Of a stretch of DNA of 64,000 nt, positions 23,766-34,309 are shown in pieces (position 1 is the stretch's first letter; each line of letters starts with the position of its first letter). The stretch lies in contig JAVKGX010000008.1 in NCBI GenBank assembly GCA_031432545.1, positions 1 to 64,000 on the forward strand, given 5' to 3'. The notes beneath the pieces are model-generated. The model was given only the letters and a program-made list of their open reading frames with translations. It did not search any database and was not told the DNA's origin. The translations under genes were made by a program, and so were the position numbers. Source of the DNA: Armatimonadota bacterium (GTDB lineage Bacteria; Sysuimicrobiota; Sysuimicrobiia; Sysuimicrobiales; Sysuimicrobiaceae).

Positions 23766-24430
23766 AGGGCGGGGATCGCTCGAGGACGGCACAGACGGCC
23801 GGGACGGTGCCGAGAGCACCCGTCTACAGCGCCTTGGGGGAGCGCATCGACGAGGTAGAGTTGACCCAGGCGGTGTTCGGGATCCGTCCCCACAAGGCCG
23901 TCGTCCACCAGGCCCTCGTGGCGGAACTGGCGGGCGAGCGCGCCAGGGGGGCTTCGACCAAGACGCGCGGCGAGGTGGCGGGGAGCACGCGGAAGATCTG
24001 GAGACAGAAGGGCACGGGACGCGCGCGGCACGGCAGCCGCAAGGCCCCGATCTTTGTGGGGGGCGGGATCGTGTTCGGCCCCAGACCGCGTGACCACACC
24101 CAACGCCTGCCGAAGGCAATGCGCCGCCTGGCAGTCCGGTCCGTGCTTTCGGATGCGGTCCGCGATGGCCGTCTGATCGTCGTCGAAGGCTTCGGGATAA
24201 CAGAGGGGAGGACACGGGAGCTGGTGGACCTCCTCGATGGCCTGGAGGTCGAAGGCCGAACGGCGCTCATCGCCGCGTCTGAGGACCGCCTGGTGCGGAG
24301 GGCGGCCCGGAATCTGCCGGATGTGACGGTCCTCAGCCCCGACGACCTGAGCCTGGCACCGCTGCTGGCCGCACAACGGGTCGTGATCGACCGGGCCGCG
24401 CTGGCGGCGATGGAGAGGGTTCTGTCATGA
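23762..24430 (+). CDS. rplD: 50S ribosomal protein L4
   Basis: A 222-residue protein lining the exit tunnel. The extended loop [28 protein letters not shown] is conserved; the C-terminal Rossmann-like half follows. In enterobacteria L4 represses the S10 operon; nothing comparable is visible here. Overlaps rplC and rplW by four bases each. Confidence 0.96.
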   Translation: MKGGDRSRTAQTAGTVPRAPVYSALGERIDEVELTQAVFGIRPHKAVVHQALVAELAGERARGASTKTRGEVAGSTRKIWRQKGTGRARHGSRKAPIFVGGGIVFGPRPRDHTQRLPKAMRRLAVRSVLSDAVRDGRLIVVEGFGITEGRTRELVDLLDGLEVEGRTALIAASEDRLVRRAARNLPDVTVLSPDDLSLAPLLAAQRVVIDRAALAAMERVLS

Positions 24431-24714
24431 GGGACCCCCGTGACATCCTGCGCCGCCCGCACATCACCGAGAAGTCGATGCGCGGTGTGGAGGCGGGCAA
24501 GTACACGTTCGAGGTGGCGCGCGACGCCACGAAACCCGCGATCCGGGAGGCCGTCGAGCGGATCTTCGACGTCCAGGTCGCGAAGGTGAACGTGATCAAC
24601 ATCCCCGGGCGGGTCAAGAAGCGCGGGCGCCACACGTACCGGACGCCGGACCGCAAGAAGGCGGTGGTGACGCTGCGTCCGGGCGAGAAGATCGATCTCG
24701 AGAAGATGATGTAG
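24427..24714 (+). CDS. rplW: 50S ribosomal protein L23
   Basis: A 95-residue protein at the tunnel exit where trigger factor and SRP dock. Family features: [36 protein letters not shown] and [23 protein letters not shown]. Start ATG 24427 overlaps the rplD stop. Confidence 0.96.
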   Translation: MRDPRDILRRPHITEKSMRGVEAGKYTFEVARDATKPAIREAVERIFDVQVAKVNVINIPGRVKKRGRHTYRTPDRKKAVVTLRPGEKIDLEKMM

Positions 24715-24748
24715 GGCGGTTTGACGTCTGGCCGCCCGGAGGCAACCG

Positions 24749-25576
24749 ATGGGCATCAAGCGCTTCAAACCGACGACCCCAGGCCGGCGGTTCGCCACGG
24801 CCTACACCTTCGACGAGATCACGAAGGACAGGCCCGAGAAGTCCCTGCTCCGCCCGTTGCGGAGGCACGCGGGCCGGAACAACCAGGGGCGGGTTACGAC
24901 GCGCCACCGCGGGGGCGGTCACAAGCGGCGATACCGGGTGGTCGACTTCCGGCGCGACAAAGACGGCGTGCCGGCTAGGGTCGCGGCCATCGAGTACGAT
25001 CCGAACCGCTCGGCGCGGATTGCGTTGCTGCACTACGCCGATGGTGAGAAGCGCTACGTCCTGGCGCCCGTCGGACTAGCGGTGGGCGACACCGTGGTAT
25101 CGGGCGAGGAGGCGGAGATCCGTCCCGGCAACACGTTGCCCCTGGGCAGCATCCCGGTGGGCACCATGGTCCACAACATCGAGTTGCAGCCGGGGCGGGG
25201 CGGGCAGATGGTCCGCGCGGCCGGAGGTGCCGCGCAGATCATGGCTAAGGAGGGCGAGTGGGCGACGCTGCGTCTGCCCTCCGGCGAGATGCGCAAGGTG
25301 TCCGTGCGCTGTCGGGCGACCGTGGGGCAGGTCGGCAACCTTGAGCACGAGGCAATCAAGCTGGGCAAGGCCGGGCGCAAGCGGTGGCTGGGCATCCGGC
25401 CGACGGTGCGTGGGGTCGCTCAGGACCCCCGCAGCCACCCCCACGGGGGCGGTGAGGGGAAGTCGCCGATCGGCATGCCCGGCCCGGTGTCGCCGTGGGG
25501 CAAACCCACCCTGGGCAAGAAGACGCGCAGACCGGCCAAGCCCAGCGACAAGTACATCGTGAAGCGGCGCAAGTGA
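24749..25576 (+). CDS. rplB: 50S ribosomal protein L2
   Basis: A 275-residue core protein needed for subunit association and peptidyl transfer. It carries [22 protein letters not shown] and the C-terminal [22 protein letters not shown] with the conserved histidine. Length is normal. It lies between rplW and rpsS. Confidence 0.97.
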   Translation: MGIKRFKPTTPGRRFATAYTFDEITKDRPEKSLLRPLRRHAGRNNQGRVTTRHRGGGHKRRYRVVDFRRDKDGVPARVAAIEYDPNRSARIALLHYADGEKRYVLAPVGLAVGDTVVSGEEAEIRPGNTLPLGSIPVGTMVHNIELQPGRGGQMVRAAGGAAQIMAKEGEWATLRLPSGEMRKVSVRCRATVGQVGNLEHEAIKLGKAGRKRWLGIRPTVRGVAQDPRSHPHGGGEGKSPIGMPGPVSPWGKPTLGKKTRRPAKPSDKYIVKRRK

Positions 25577-25604
25577 GCATACGACCACGGACGCGGGGTT
25601 GCAC

Positions 25605-25889
25605 ATGGGACGTTCTCAGAAGAAAGGGCCGTTCGTCGACGAGCACCTGTTGAAGAAGATCCAGGCGCTCAACCAGAAGCGGGAGAAGCGCGTGATCCGG
25701 ACCTGGTCGCGGCGGTCGACGATCCTTCCGGACTTCGTCGGCCACACGATCGCCGTGCACGACGGCCGCAAGCACGTGCCGATCTACATCACCGAGCAGA
25801 TGGTCGGTCACAAGCTGGGCGAGTTCGCCCCCACCCGCACGTTCAAGGGTCACGGGGGATCGGAGCGGACGACGGGTGTGAAGGGCTGA
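25605..25889 (+). CDS. rpsS: 30S ribosomal protein S19
   Basis: A 94-residue protein of the subunit head: [49 protein letters not shown] and [15 protein letters not shown] 25605 is preferred over TTG 25599 since the family starts at this methionine; the ribosome binding site is weak. Confidence 0.96.
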   Translation: MGRSQKKGPFVDEHLLKKIQALNQKREKRVIRTWSRRSTILPDFVGHTIAVHDGRKHVPIYITEQMVGHKLGEFAPTRTFKGHGGSERTTGVKG

Positions 25890-25944
25890 TCGGTCTTCGG
25901 CGACGGGTCGGCCAGGACGCCGACGGCGAGTCGTGGGGGTTGCG

Positions 25945-26292
25945 ATGGAAGCGCGGGCGGTTGCCAAGTACATCCGGATGTCGCCGCTCAAGGTGCGGCG
26001 CGTGGCCGAAGCGGTGCGCGGGCGCGGTGTGGATGAGGCGCTGGCGATCCTGCGTGCGATGCCCCACCGGGCCGCCCGGGTCGTCGAGAAGTGCGTGAAG
26101 TCGGCGGCGGCCAACGCGGAGCACAACCTGGACTTGGACCGCGATACCCTGATCGTCGCCCGGATCGCCGTCGACCGGGGTCCTGGCGGCAGCATGTGGA
26201 AGCGTCTGATGCCGCGTGCGCGTGGCCGTGCCGATATCATCACCAAGCACACCAGCCACATCACGGTCGTCGTCGCCGAGCGGGAGTACTAG
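25945..26292 (+). CDS. rplV: 50S ribosomal protein L22
   Basis: A 115-residue tunnel protein with [22 protein letters not shown] at the N terminus and the beta-hairpin end [41 protein letters not shown] 25945 is chosen because GTGGGGG is correctly placed before it; a GTG at 25933 is possible. Confidence 0.95.
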   Translation: MEARAVAKYIRMSPLKVRRVAEAVRGRGVDEALAILRAMPHRAARVVEKCVKSAAANAEHNLDLDRDTLIVARIAVDRGPGGSMWKRLMPRARGRADIITKHTSHITVVVAEREY

Positions 26293-26332
26293 GGGGTTCG
26301 TCAGGTTCCGTCCAGAGCGCGGAGGTGCAGGC

Positions 26333-26998
26333 GTGGGACAGAAGGTGCATCCGGTCGGGCTGCGGCTGGGGATCATCCGCGATTGGGAGTCCCGCTGGTA
26401 CAGCGAGAAGTCGTTCGCGGACAACCTGCACGAGGATCTGCGGCTGCGCAAGTACATCAAGCAGAAGCTCTACCGAGCCGGGATCTCGCGGATCGAGATC
26501 GAGCGGCAGTCCAAGGCGGTCAAGATCACGGTGCACGCCGCGCGGCCAGGGATCATCATCGGTCGCGGGGGCGCCGGCATCGACGCGCTGCGAAAGGAGC
26601 TCGCCGAGCTGACCGGCAAGGAGATCCATCTCAACGTTCAAGAGGTGCGTCGCCCGGAACTCGAAGCGCAGCTGGTCGCCGAGAACGTGGCCCAGCAGCT
26701 GGAACGGCGCATCGCGCATCGGCGGGCCATGAAGCAGGCCGTCCAGCGCACGCTGCGCGCGGGCGCGAAGGGCATCCGCATCTCGTGCTCCGGCCGTCTG
26801 GGGGGTGCGGAGATCGCGCGCTACGAGTGGTACCGTGAGGGCCGCGTGCCGCTGCACACGCTGCGCGCGGACATCGACTTCGGCGTCGCCGAAGCCCTGA
26901 CGACGTACGGGCGCATCGGCGTCAAGGTGTGGATCTACCGCGGGGAGGTGTTCCCCGAGCACCGCCGCGAGACGCGCGCGATCCGGGCGGCGCGCTAG
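26333..26998 (+). CDS. rpsC: 30S ribosomal protein S3
   Basis: A 221-residue protein at the mRNA entry pore. The KH domain contains [18 protein letters not shown]; the C-terminal domain contains [35 protein letters not shown] 26333 has CGGAGGTG six bases upstream. Confidence 0.96.
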   Translation: MGQKVHPVGLRLGIIRDWESRWYSEKSFADNLHEDLRLRKYIKQKLYRAGISRIEIERQSKAVKITVHAARPGIIIGRGGAGIDALRKELAELTGKEIHLNVQEVRRPELEAQLVAENVAQQLERRIAHRRAMKQAVQRTLRAGAKGIRISCSGRLGGAEIARYEWYREGRVPLHTLRADIDFGVAEALTTYGRIGVKVWIYRGEVFPEHRRETRAIRAAR

Positions 26999-27018
26999 CG
27001 GATGGGGGAGCGATCGCG

Positions 27019-27447
27019 ATGCTGATGCCAAAGCGCGTCAAGTACCGCAAGCAGCACCGAGGCCGTCGCAAGGGGCTGGCGCTGAGGGGATCGACCGTCG
27101 CGTTCGGGGAATACGGGCTGCGCGCGATGAGCCCGGCGTGGATGACGAGCGCGCAGATCGAGGCGGCCCGCCGTACGATCACCCGCTACATCAAGCGAGG
27201 GGGCAAGTTGTGGATCCGTGTGTTCCCCGACAAGCCGGTGACGAAGAAACCGGCCGAGACGCGTATGGGCAGCGGGAAGGGGAACCCGGAGTTCTGGGTC
27301 GCCGTCGTCAAGCCCGGTCGGGTGTTGTTCGAACTGGCGGGCGTGAGCGAGAACGTGGCGCGCGAGGCGATGCTGCTGGCGGCCCACAAGCTGCCGGTCA
27401 AGGTCCAGTTCGTGAAGCGAGACGAGGTAGGGGGTGAAGCGCGTTGA
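27019..27447 (+). CDS. rplP: 50S ribosomal protein L16
   Basis: A 142-residue protein near the A-site tRNA elbow: [59 protein letters not shown] and [21 protein letters not shown]. Its stop overlaps the rpmC start. Confidence 0.96.
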   Translation: MLMPKRVKYRKQHRGRRKGLALRGSTVAFGEYGLRAMSPAWMTSAQIEAARRTITRYIKRGGKLWIRVFPDKPVTKKPAETRMGSGKGNPEFWVAVVKPGRVLFELAGVSENVAREAMLLAAHKLPVKVQFVKRDEVGGEAR

Positions 27448-27638
27448 AGGCGGCCGAGCTGCGGGAGATGTCGCTGGACGAACTGCGCCGGCGTTTGGAT
27501 GAGGCGCTGCAGGAGCAGTTCAACCTTCGGGTGCAGATCTCCGCCGGCAAGGCCCAAAGCCCGTCACGCCTGCGCGAGGTGCGCCGTGACATCGCCCGCC
27601 TGAAGGTCGTTTTGGCCGAGCGGGGAGAGCGCCTCTGA
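27444..27638 (+). CDS. rpmC: 50S ribosomal protein L29
   Basis: A 64-residue two-helix protein at the tunnel exit: [18 protein letters not shown] and [28 protein letters not shown]. The start is TTG at 27444, whose last bases are shared with the rplP stop (TTGA), a sign of translational coupling. Confidence 0.95.
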   Translation: MKAAELREMSLDELRRRLDEALQEQFNLRVQISAGKAQSPSRLREVRRDIARLKVVLAERGERL

Positions 27639-27650
27639 GGAGGACGACGC

Positions 27651-27905
27651 ATGGAGCGCAGAATCCGCAAGACACTGGTCGGGGACGTCGTCAGCGACAA
27701 GATGGACAAGACCGTCGTCGTGCGCGTGGAGTCGGTGGCCCGTCACCCCGTGTACAAGAAGGCGGTGCGCCGGCACAGGCGCTTCAAGGCGCACGACGAG
27801 CGCAACGAGTGCCGGGTGGGCGATCGTGTTCGGATCATGGAGACACGGCCGCTGTCACGCGAGAAGCGGTGGCGCGTGGTGGAGATCCTGGAGCGTGCCA
27901 AGTAG
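27651..27905 (+). CDS. rpsQ: 30S ribosomal protein S17
   Basis: An 84-residue OB-fold protein: [41 protein letters not shown] and [26 protein letters not shown] precedes the ATG. Length is normal. Confidence 0.96.
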   Translation: MERRIRKTLVGDVVSDKMDKTVVVRVESVARHPVYKKAVRRHRRFKAHDERNECRVGDRVRIMETRPLSREKRWRVVEILERAK

Positions 27906-27923
27906 GACGGGAGGTTGCAGGGG

Positions 27924-28292
27924 ATGGTGCAGCAGGAGTCCCGACTCAGGGTAGCCGACAACACGGGAGCGCGCGAGATCCTGGTGATCCGTGTGCTCGG
28001 GGGCAGCCGTCGGCGGTACGCACGGGTCGGCGACATCGTGGTGGGCACGGTGAAGCAGGCGATCCCCAACAGCGCGGTCAAAAAGGGGGAGATCGTCAAG
28101 GCCGTGGTCGTGCGGACGAAGAAGGAACTGCGGCGGCCTGACGGTTCTTACATCAGGTTCGACGATAACGCCGCCGTGCTGATCAATGAACAGATGAACC
28201 CGCGGGGCACGCGGATCTTCGGGCCGGTCGCGCGCGAACTGCGGGAGCGGCAGTTCATGAAAATCGTATCGCTGGCGCCGGAAGTGCTGTGA
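27924..28292 (+). CDS. rplN: 50S ribosomal protein L14
   Basis: A 122-residue protein, exactly the family length when started at ATG 27924: [27 protein letters not shown], then [34 protein letters not shown] at 27915 lies in its GGGAGG ribosome binding site region and is not used. Confidence 0.97.
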   Translation: MVQQESRLRVADNTGAREILVIRVLGGSRRRYARVGDIVVGTVKQAIPNSAVKKGEIVKAVVVRTKKELRRPDGSYIRFDDNAAVLINEQMNPRGTRIFGPVARELRERQFMKIVSLAPEVL

Positions 28293-28308
28293 CCGGGGAG
28301 GGCGGAGC

Positions 28309-28656
28309 ATGCCGACAACGGGGGCACAACGCGTTCGGATGCACGTCCGCAAGGGCGATCTCGTGATCGTGATCTCGGGAAAGTACCGGGGCAAGCGCGG
28401 GAAGATCCTACGTGTGTTTCCGAAGACGCGTCGGGTCATCGTGGAGGGCGTGAACACCGTGAAGCGGCACACCAAACCGTCGCAGAAGAACCCCCAGGGC
28501 GGCATCGTGCGGAAAGAGTTGCCGATCCCGGCAGCCAAGGTCATGCTGGTGGATCCGGATACCAAGATGCGTACGCGGGTCGGGATCCGGGAGGCGGCCG
28601 ATGGCCGGCGGGTACGCTACGCGAAGCGGTCCGGCGAGCTGGTGGATAAGAGCTGA
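28309..28656 (+). CDS. rplX: 50S ribosomal protein L24
   Basis: A 115-residue KOW-domain assembly initiator: [58 protein letters not shown] precedes the ATG. Confidence 0.96.
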   Translation: MPTTGAQRVRMHVRKGDLVIVISGKYRGKRGKILRVFPKTRRVIVEGVNTVKRHTKPSQKNPQGGIVRKELPIPAAKVMLVDPDTKMRTRVGIREAADGRRVRYAKRSGELVDKS

Positions 28657-28663
28657 GGACGAG

Positions 28664-29221
28664 ATGGCGACACGGTTGAAGGAGCGCTACGAGAAGGAAG
28701 CCGTGCCGGCCCTCCGGGAGCGGTTCGGTTACCGCAACCCAATGCAGGTGCCGAGGCTGGAAAAGGTGGTCGTCAACATGCGGGTCGGCGAGGGTGCCCA
28801 AGACCCCCGACAGGTCGATCGGGCCGTTGAGGAGCTGATGACGATCACCGGCCAGCGGCCCGTGATCGCCCGGGCCCGCAAGTCCATCGCGGCCTTCAAG
28901 CTGCGCCAGGGCGCCCCGATCGGCACGGCTGTGACGTTGCGGGGGCGACGGATGTACGAGTTCCTGGACAAGCTGATCAGCGTGGCCCTGCCGCGGATCA
29001 AGGACTTCCGGGGAATCCCGGAGCGTTCGTTCGACGGCCGCGGGAACTTGAACATCGGAGTGCGCGAGCAGCTGATCTTTCCCGAGATCGACTACGACAA
29101 GGTGGACAAGGTGCGCGGGATGGACATCGCGATCGTGACGACAGCGCGCACCGACGAGGAGGCCAGGGAGTTGCTGCGGCTGCTGGGCGTCCCGTTCCGC
29201 GAGAGCAGCGGGGTGAGCTGA
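28664..29221 (+). CDS. rplE: 50S ribosomal protein L5
   Basis: A 185-residue 5S-RNA-binding protein of the central protuberance: [58 protein letters not shown] and [21 protein letters not shown]. Start ATG 28664, seven bases after rplX. Confidence 0.96.
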   Translation: MATRLKERYEKEAVPALRERFGYRNPMQVPRLEKVVVNMRVGEGAQDPRQVDRAVEELMTITGQRPVIARARKSIAAFKLRQGAPIGTAVTLRGRRMYEFLDKLISVALPRIKDFRGIPERSFDGRGNLNIGVREQLIFPEIDYDKVDKVRGMDIAIVTTARTDEEARELLRLLGVPFRESSGVS

Positions 29222-29261
29222 CATCCGAGCCGTACCGATCCGCACCCCGCCGGAGGTTGGC

Positions 29262-29447
29262 ATGGCCAAGAAGAGCATGATCGAAAAGTGGAAGCGACCG
29301 CCGAAGTTCAAGGTGCGGGCCTACACGCGCTGCGAGCGCTGCGGACGCCCGCGCGCGGTGTTCCGCCGTTTCCGGCTGTGTCGCATCTGCCTGCGGGAAC
29401 TCGCCTACCGCGGGGAGATCCCCGGCATGACAAAGGCGAGCTGGTGA
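29262..29447 (+). CDS. rpsN: 30S ribosomal protein S14, zinc-binding type
   Basis: A 61-residue short S14 (type Z). Two CxxC pairs, CERCGRP and CRICLRE, bind zinc. Start [23 protein letters not shown] upstream. The zinc form is usual in Gram-positive and thermophilic lineages. Confidence 0.97.
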   Translation: MAKKSMIEKWKRPPKFKVRAYTRCERCGRPRAVFRRFRLCRICLRELAYRGEIPGMTKASW

Positions 29448-29461
29448 GGCGGGAGGCCCCG

Positions 29462-29863
29462 ATGGGTACGATCACCGATCCGATCGCAGACATGCTGACG
29501 CGGATCCGCAATGCGAACGCCGCAGGGCACGATCAGGTCAGCATTCCGGCATCGAAGATGAAGCTCGAGATCGCCCGCATCCTCAAGCAAGAGGGGTTCA
29601 TCCAGGACTACCGGGTCGTCCAGGACGGCCCGCAGGGGGTTATCCGAGTGACGCTGCGGTACGGCCCGCGCAAGGAGCGCGTGCTGCTGGGCATCCGCCG
29701 CGTGAGCCGGCCGGGTTTGCGCGTGTACGCGCGCCGGCGGGAAGTGCCCAGGGTGCGCGGCGGTCTGGGGCTGGCGATCCTGTCGACGTCGAAGGGAATC
29801 ATGACCGACCGCGAGGCCCGACGCGCCGGTGTGGGCGGCGAGGTGCTGTGCTACGTCTGGTAG
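29462..29863 (+). CDS. rpsH: 30S ribosomal protein S8
   Basis: A 133-residue 16S-binding protein: [31 protein letters not shown], and the C-terminal [34 protein letters not shown]. In E. coli S8 represses the spc operon; no site was identified. Start ATG 29462 with GGGAGG upstream. Confidence 0.97.
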   Translation: MGTITDPIADMLTRIRNANAAGHDQVSIPASKMKLEIARILKQEGFIQDYRVVQDGPQGVIRVTLRYGPRKERVLLGIRRVSRPGLRVYARRREVPRVRGGLGLAILSTSKGIMTDREARRAGVGGEVLCYVW

Positions 29864-29892
29864 CTCGGGTTGCCGGAGAGCGGAGAGGAACG

Positions 29893-30444
29893 ATGAGTCG
29901 GATCGGACGACTGCCGGTCGCCATCCCCCCGCAGGTGGAGATCCGGGTGGAAGGACAGCGGGTGCACGTCAAGGGACCGAAGGGCGAGGTGGCGCGTACC
30001 TTCCACCCCGATGTGCAGATCGCGGTCGAGGACGGTAGGGCGATCGTGCGCCGGCCCACGGACGCCCGGCGCCACCGGGCACTGCACGGCCTGTCCCGCG
30101 CACTGCTGGCCAACATGGTTCGGGGCGTTACCGACGGATTCTCGGTGGAACTGGAGATCATCGGCACCGGATACCGCGCCGCCAAGCAGGGCGACGGCAT
30201 CGTGTTTCAGGTCGGCTACTCGCACCCGGTGACCTTCACGCCGCCCGCGGGGGTGACAGTCGACGTCCCGCAGCCGAACCGGATCGTGGTGCGCGGGGTC
30301 GACCGGGAGGCTGTGGGACAGGTGGCGGCCAAGGTCCGTGCCATCCGGCCCCCGGATCCCTACAAGGGAAAGGGGATCCGGTACGCGGGCGAGCGGGTGA
30401 AGCTGAAGCCAGGCAAGGCGGGGCGCGCGGTGGGCAAGAAGTAG
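29893..30444 (+). CDS. rplF: 50S ribosomal protein L6
   Basis: A 183-residue two-domain protein near the sarcin-ricin loop: MSRIGRLPVAIP, VKGPKGEVARTF, and the signature PDPYKGKGIRYAGERVKLKPGK at the C terminus. Start ATG 29893 with GGAGAGG upstream. Confidence 0.97.
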   Translation: MSRIGRLPVAIPPQVEIRVEGQRVHVKGPKGEVARTFHPDVQIAVEDGRAIVRRPTDARRHRALHGLSRALLANMVRGVTDGFSVELEIIGTGYRAAKQGDGIVFQVGYSHPVTFTPPAGVTVDVPQPNRIVVRGVDREAVGQVAAKVRAIRPPDPYKGKGIRYAGERVKLKPGKAGRAVGKK

Positions 30445-30468
30445 AGGCGCTGCGGTGCGGAGGGCGAG

Positions 30469-30837
30469 ATGAAGATCAGGGTCGATCGAAACGCGTTGCG
30501 AAAGGTACGGCACATCCGGCTCCGCCGCAAGCTGGCCGGTACGCCGGACCGCCCGCGCCTGAGCGTCTACCGGAGTCTGAAGCACATCTACGCACAGGTG
30601 ATCGACGACACGCGCGGACGCACCCTGGTGGCGGCCAGCACGCTCGATCCGGAGATCGTCCCGCAGCTGCCGGGGCTCCGGCCGACCGAGCGCAGCCGGG
30701 TCGTGGGGGCGGTTCTGGCGCGACGTGCCATCGAGCGCGGGATCTCTTGCGTGGTCTTCGACCGTGGAGGGTACCTGTACCACGGCCGGGTCAAGGCCCT
30801 CGCGGAGGGCGCCCGGGAGGGGGGACTGGAGTTCTAG
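30469..30837 (+). CDS. rplR: 50S ribosomal protein L18
   Basis: A 122-residue 5S-binding protein: [31 protein letters not shown], then [28 protein letters not shown]. Length is normal. Confidence 0.96.
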   Translation: MKIRVDRNALRKVRHIRLRRKLAGTPDRPRLSVYRSLKHIYAQVIDDTRGRTLVAASTLDPEIVPQLPGLRPTERSRVVGAVLARRAIERGISCVVFDRGGYLYHGRVKALAEGAREGGLEF

Positions 30838-30876
30838 TCCCGGAGAGCGGATTCAGAACGCAGCGGGGGAGTTGAG

Positions 30877-31407
30877 ATGGCGACGAGAGTGGACCCCAAC
30901 GAGGTCAACCTCACGTTCGAGAAGACGATCTTCATCAACCGCGTGGCGAAGGTGACCAAGGGCGCCAAGCGCTTCAACTTCAGCGCCCTCGTGGTAGTGG
31001 GCGACGAGGCCGGAACCGTGGGCGTGGGGCTGGGCAAAGCCGCAGAGGTTCCCGATGCGATCCGCAAGGCGGTCGAGGACGCGAAGAAGAACCTGATCCG
31101 CGTCCCGCGGCGGGGGACGACCATCCCGCACGACGTCGTGGCCCGGTTCGGCGCGGCCGAGGTGTTGCTGAAGCCGGCGAGCGAGGGCACCGGCGTCATC
31201 GCGGGCGGGCCGGTTCGCGCCGTGCTCGACGCCGCCGGCATCAAGGACGTCCTGACGAAGTCGCTGGGCAGCAGCAACCCCATCAACATGGCGCGCGCCA
31301 CGCTGGTCGGCTTGCAAAGCCTGCGCACGCCCGAGGAGGTCGCGCGCTCGCGTGGCAAGAGCGTGGTGGACTTGGTCGGCCGGCGGTGGGCGGCGGACGC
31401 GCAGTAG
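30877..31407 (+). CDS. rpsE: 30S ribosomal protein S5
   Basis: A 176-residue accuracy and helicase-site protein: [52 protein letters not shown] and [37 protein letters not shown] precedes the ATG. Confidence 0.97.
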   Translation: MATRVDPNEVNLTFEKTIFINRVAKVTKGAKRFNFSALVVVGDEAGTVGVGLGKAAEVPDAIRKAVEDAKKNLIRVPRRGTTIPHDVVARFGAAEVLLKPASEGTGVIAGGPVRAVLDAAGIKDVLTKSLGSSNPINMARATLVGLQSLRTPEEVARSRGKSVVDLVGRRWAADAQ

Positions 31408-31420
31408 GGGCAGGTGGGCG

Positions 31421-31774
31421 ATGCAGCAGCTGCGGATCACGCTGAGGCGTTCCCTGATCGGCTCGACGGCCCTCCAGCGCGCCTGCGTGGCGACGTTGGG
31501 TCTGCGTAGGGTCGGCCAGTGGGTGGTGCGGCCGGACAATGCCCGTACCGCGGGACTGCTGCGCAAGGTGCGCCACCTGGTCGAGGCCGTGCCGATCGTC
31601 CCCGAGGGTGCGCACGCTGCGGCGGCCTCGGCAGGCACGTCGGAGGGGACCGGGGTCGCGCCGGAGGTGCCGGCCGCCCCGGTACGGGCGGACGGGCGAA
31701 AGTCGGCGCGCGGCCTCCGGGCGCGACCTAACGCCACCGCCTCGAAGACGAGGACGCGCAAGGCGAGAGGGTAA
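31421..31774 (+). CDS. rpmD: 50S ribosomal protein L30 with long C-terminal extension
   Basis: The first 60 residues are a normal L30: QLRITLRRSLIGSTALQRACVATLGLRRVGQWVVRPDN ending near VRHLVEAVPI. The frame continues for about 57 more residues of Ala/Gly/Pro then Arg/Lys-rich low complexity, doubling the family length. There is no frameshift sign; the extension may contact rRNA. rplO follows after 37 bases. Confidence 0.93.
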   Translation: MQQLRITLRRSLIGSTALQRACVATLGLRRVGQWVVRPDNARTAGLLRKVRHLVEAVPIVPEGAHAAAASAGTSEGTGVAPEVPAAPVRADGRKSARGLRARPNATASKTRTRKARG

Positions 31775-31811
31775 CGCCGCGGCGTTCGCGTGCAACGTCA
31801 GGAGGAGTTCG

Positions 31812-32285
31812 ATGCCACTGCGAATCGACGGTCTTGCGCCGCCTGCGGGCTCCAAACGTCGCCGCCGGCGCGTGGGGCGCGGGCACGGCTCCGGCCGCGG
31901 CACGTACGCCGGTCGGGGCGTCAAGGGGCAGAAGGCGCGTAGCGGAAAGGGTCCCCGTGCGGGCTTCGAAGGCGGGCAGACGCCACTGGGCAAGCGGTTG
32001 CCGTTCGCCCGGGGCGTGCGCGCCTACGGGAGCGTGCATACGGGCGGCAGGCCGCGACCGGGCTACGTCGAGGTGAACCTGCGCGATCTCGCGCGCTTCG
32101 AGCCCGGTTCGGAGGTCACACCCGAGCGCCTGCGGTCGTCCGGCGTCGTGTCGCGCCGGGGGCGCATCAAGATCCTCGCCAAGGGGACGCTGGACCGCGC
32201 GCTGGTGGTGAAGGCGCACGCGTTCAGCGCTGCGGCGCGCGCGGCCATCGAGGCCAAGGGCGGTACGGTCGAGGTGATCGGATGA
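31812..32285 (+). CDS. rplO: 50S ribosomal protein L15
   Basis: A 157-residue assembly protein with the basic Gly-rich N terminus (GSKRRRRRVGRGHGSGRGTYAGRGVKGQKAR) and FEGGQTPLGKRLPFARG. GGAGGAG precedes ATG 31812. Overlaps secY by four bases. Confidence 0.96.
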   Translation: MPLRIDGLAPPAGSKRRRRRVGRGHGSGRGTYAGRGVKGQKARSGKGPRAGFEGGQTPLGKRLPFARGVRAYGSVHTGGRPRPGYVEVNLRDLARFEPGSEVTPERLRSSGVVSRRGRIKILAKGTLDRALVVKAHAFSAAARAAIEAKGGTVEVIG

Positions 32286-33565
32286 TCGGCGCCATCGCCA
32301 ACCCCTTCCGGATTCCCGATCTGCGGCGCCGGCTGCTGTTCACAGCGCTGATGCTGGGGCTGTTCCGGCTGGGCGCGCACCTGCCGGTCCCGGGCGTCAA
32401 CGTCGAAGCCGTCCGGACGCAGTTTCAGCAGGCCGCTCAGGGGACGGCGTTCGGCTTCCTCAACCTGCTGGTGGGCGGCGCGCTGGAGAACTTCTCGATC
32501 TTCGCCCTCGGCGTGATCCCCTACATCACGGCGTCGATCATCATGAGCCTGATGCAGGTGGCGTTTCCGAACCTCAAAAAGATGGTCCAGGAAGAGGGGG
32601 AAGCCGGCCGCCGCCGGATCGGGTGGTACACACTGTACCTCACCGTCCCGCTCGCCGCGCTCCAGGCGTGGGGACAGACCGGACTCATCCAGACCTTCTC
32701 GCAGGGCCGCGCCATCACGGACTTCAGCCCGATCAACATGGCGCTGATCATCGTGACCCTGGTCGCCGGCACGATGATGCTCACCTGGATGGGCGAGATC
32801 ATGACCGAGCACGGCGTGGGCAACGGGATGTCGCTGATCATCTTCGGGGGCATCGTCGCTAGGATCCCGCAGCAGCTGGCCGCGACGGTGGCAACCATCC
32901 GGGTGGGGTCGGCGTCGTTCTTCTGGTTCCTCACCGATATCGTGGTCGTGCTGCTCAGCATCGTGGCAGTCGTCATGATCACACAGGCCGTCCGTCGGAT
33001 CCCCGTGCAGTACGCCAAACGCGTGGTCGGACGCCGCGTCATGGGGGGTCAGACGACGCACATCCCGATGAAGATCGTGCAGGCCGGTGTGATCCCGATC
33101 ATCTTCGCGATCTCGGTGCTGCAATTCCCGGCCACGGTCGCCTCGTTCGTGCGGTGGGAGCCACTGGTCGAGTGGGGCAACCGTCTGCAGCCCGGTCAGC
33201 ACTGGGTGGGCACGGCGCTGTACGCGTTGCTGATCATCCTCTTCACCTATTTCTACACGTCGGTGCAGTTCGATCCCAACGACATCAGCGACAACATCAA
33301 GAAGTACGGCGGGTTCATCCCGGGGATCCGGCCGGGCCGGCCGACGACGGAGTTCCTGATGAAGGTGACAGAGCGGCTGACGTTTGTGGGGGCGCTGTTC
33401 TTGGCGGTGATCGCCGTCTTTCCGTTGCTCTTCTTCCAGACCGCCGGTCTGACGCTGTATCTGGCGGGGACGTCGCTGCTCATCGTCGTCGGCGTCGCTC
33501 TGGAGACGATGCGCCAGCTGGAAGCGTACGTCCTCATGCGACACTACGAAGGGTTCATGCGTTGA
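32282..33565 (+). CDS. secY: Preprotein translocase subunit SecY
   Basis: A 427-residue ten-span channel protein. Landmarks: LFRLGAHLPVPGVN near the start (helix 1), the plug region FLNLLVGGALENFSIFALGVIPYITASII, GIGNGMSLIIF-like NGMSLIIFGGIVARIP, and the C-terminal loop region PGRPTTEFLMKVTERLTFVG. It partners SecE (1435-1698). Confidence 0.97.
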   Translation: MIGAIANPFRIPDLRRRLLFTALMLGLFRLGAHLPVPGVNVEAVRTQFQQAAQGTAFGFLNLLVGGALENFSIFALGVIPYITASIIMSLMQVAFPNLKKMVQEEGEAGRRRIGWYTLYLTVPLAALQAWGQTGLIQTFSQGRAITDFSPINMALIIVTLVAGTMMLTWMGEIMTEHGVGNGMSLIIFGGIVARIPQQLAATVATIRVGSASFFWFLTDIVVVLLSIVAVVMITQAVRRIPVQYAKRVVGRRVMGGQTTHIPMKIVQAGVIPIIFAISVLQFPATVASFVRWEPLVEWGNRLQPGQHWVGTALYALLIILFTYFYTSVQFDPNDISDNIKKYGGFIPGIRPGRPTTEFLMKVTERLTFVGALFLAVIAVFPLLFFQTAGLTLYLAGTSLLIVVGVALETMRQLEAYVLMRHYEGFMR

Positions 33566-33647
33566 AGACGGCGACCGGCGATCGGGGGCTTGCGTCCGCC
33601 TGCGGGAGTCGCGTCGGAGGGGCGCCGTCGCGGTGGGCGGGCGGCGC

Positions 33648-34307
33648 ATGAACCTGATCTTCTTCGGGCGGCCCGGCGCGGGGAAGGGGACCCAGGCCCG
33701 GCGGGTGCAAGAACACTACGGCATCCCCCAGATCTCGACCGGAGACATCCTGCGGGAGGCCATGGCCGCGGGGACGCCGGTGGGCAGGCAGGCGAGGACC
33801 TACTACGAGCGCGGCGATCTCGTGCCCGACGAGGTGATGCTGCACGTCATCGAGGAGCGGTTGACAGCCCCCGACGCGCAGGAAGGGTTCGTCCTAGACG
33901 GCTTCCCACGGACGGTGCCACAGGCTGAAGCCCTGGAGGCGCTGTTGCGGCGTCTGGGTCGGCGCATCGATGCGGTGCTGTACTTCGACGTGCCCCACGA
34001 CGTGCTGATCCGGCGCCTGAGCGGCCGCTGGATCTGCCGCGCGGCCGGGCACATCTACCACGAGGTGTCCAACCCGCCCCGCGTAAGGGGGCGGTGCGAC
34101 GTGGACGGCAGCGAGCTGTACCAGCGGCCAGACGACCAGTCGGAGACCGTGGCACGCCGCCTCCGTGTCTACGACGAGCAGACCGCCCCGGTCCTGGAAT
34201 ACTACCGGAGCCTAGGGCTGTTGCACCGGATTGATGGGGCGCTGGGGGCTGGGGAGGTGTTCCGGCAGATCCAGGCGGTCCTCGAGCCCCTGCGGGAGAA
34301 ACGGTAA
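33648..34307 (+). CDS. adk: Adenylate kinase
   Basis: A 219-residue AMP kinase (ATP + AMP to 2 ADP). P-loop GRPGAGKGTQ at residues 7-16, ISTGDILRE (AMP site), GFVLDGFPRTVPQAEAL and a long LID. The LID normally holds a four-Cys zinc site; here it reads CRAAGHIYHE and CDVDGSELYQR, so only the first Cys of each pair remains. ATG 33648 is chosen; GTG 33633 in frame is possible. Follows secY as in many bacteria. Confidence 0.95.
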   Translation: MNLIFFGRPGAGKGTQARRVQEHYGIPQISTGDILREAMAAGTPVGRQARTYYERGDLVPDEVMLHVIEERLTAPDAQEGFVLDGFPRTVPQAEALEALLRRLGRRIDAVLYFDVPHDVLIRRLSGRWICRAAGHIYHEVSNPPRVRGRCDVDGSELYQRPDDQSETVARRLRVYDEQTAPVLEYYRSLGLLHRIDGALGAGEVFRQIQAVLEPLREKR

Positions 34308-34309
34308 CC

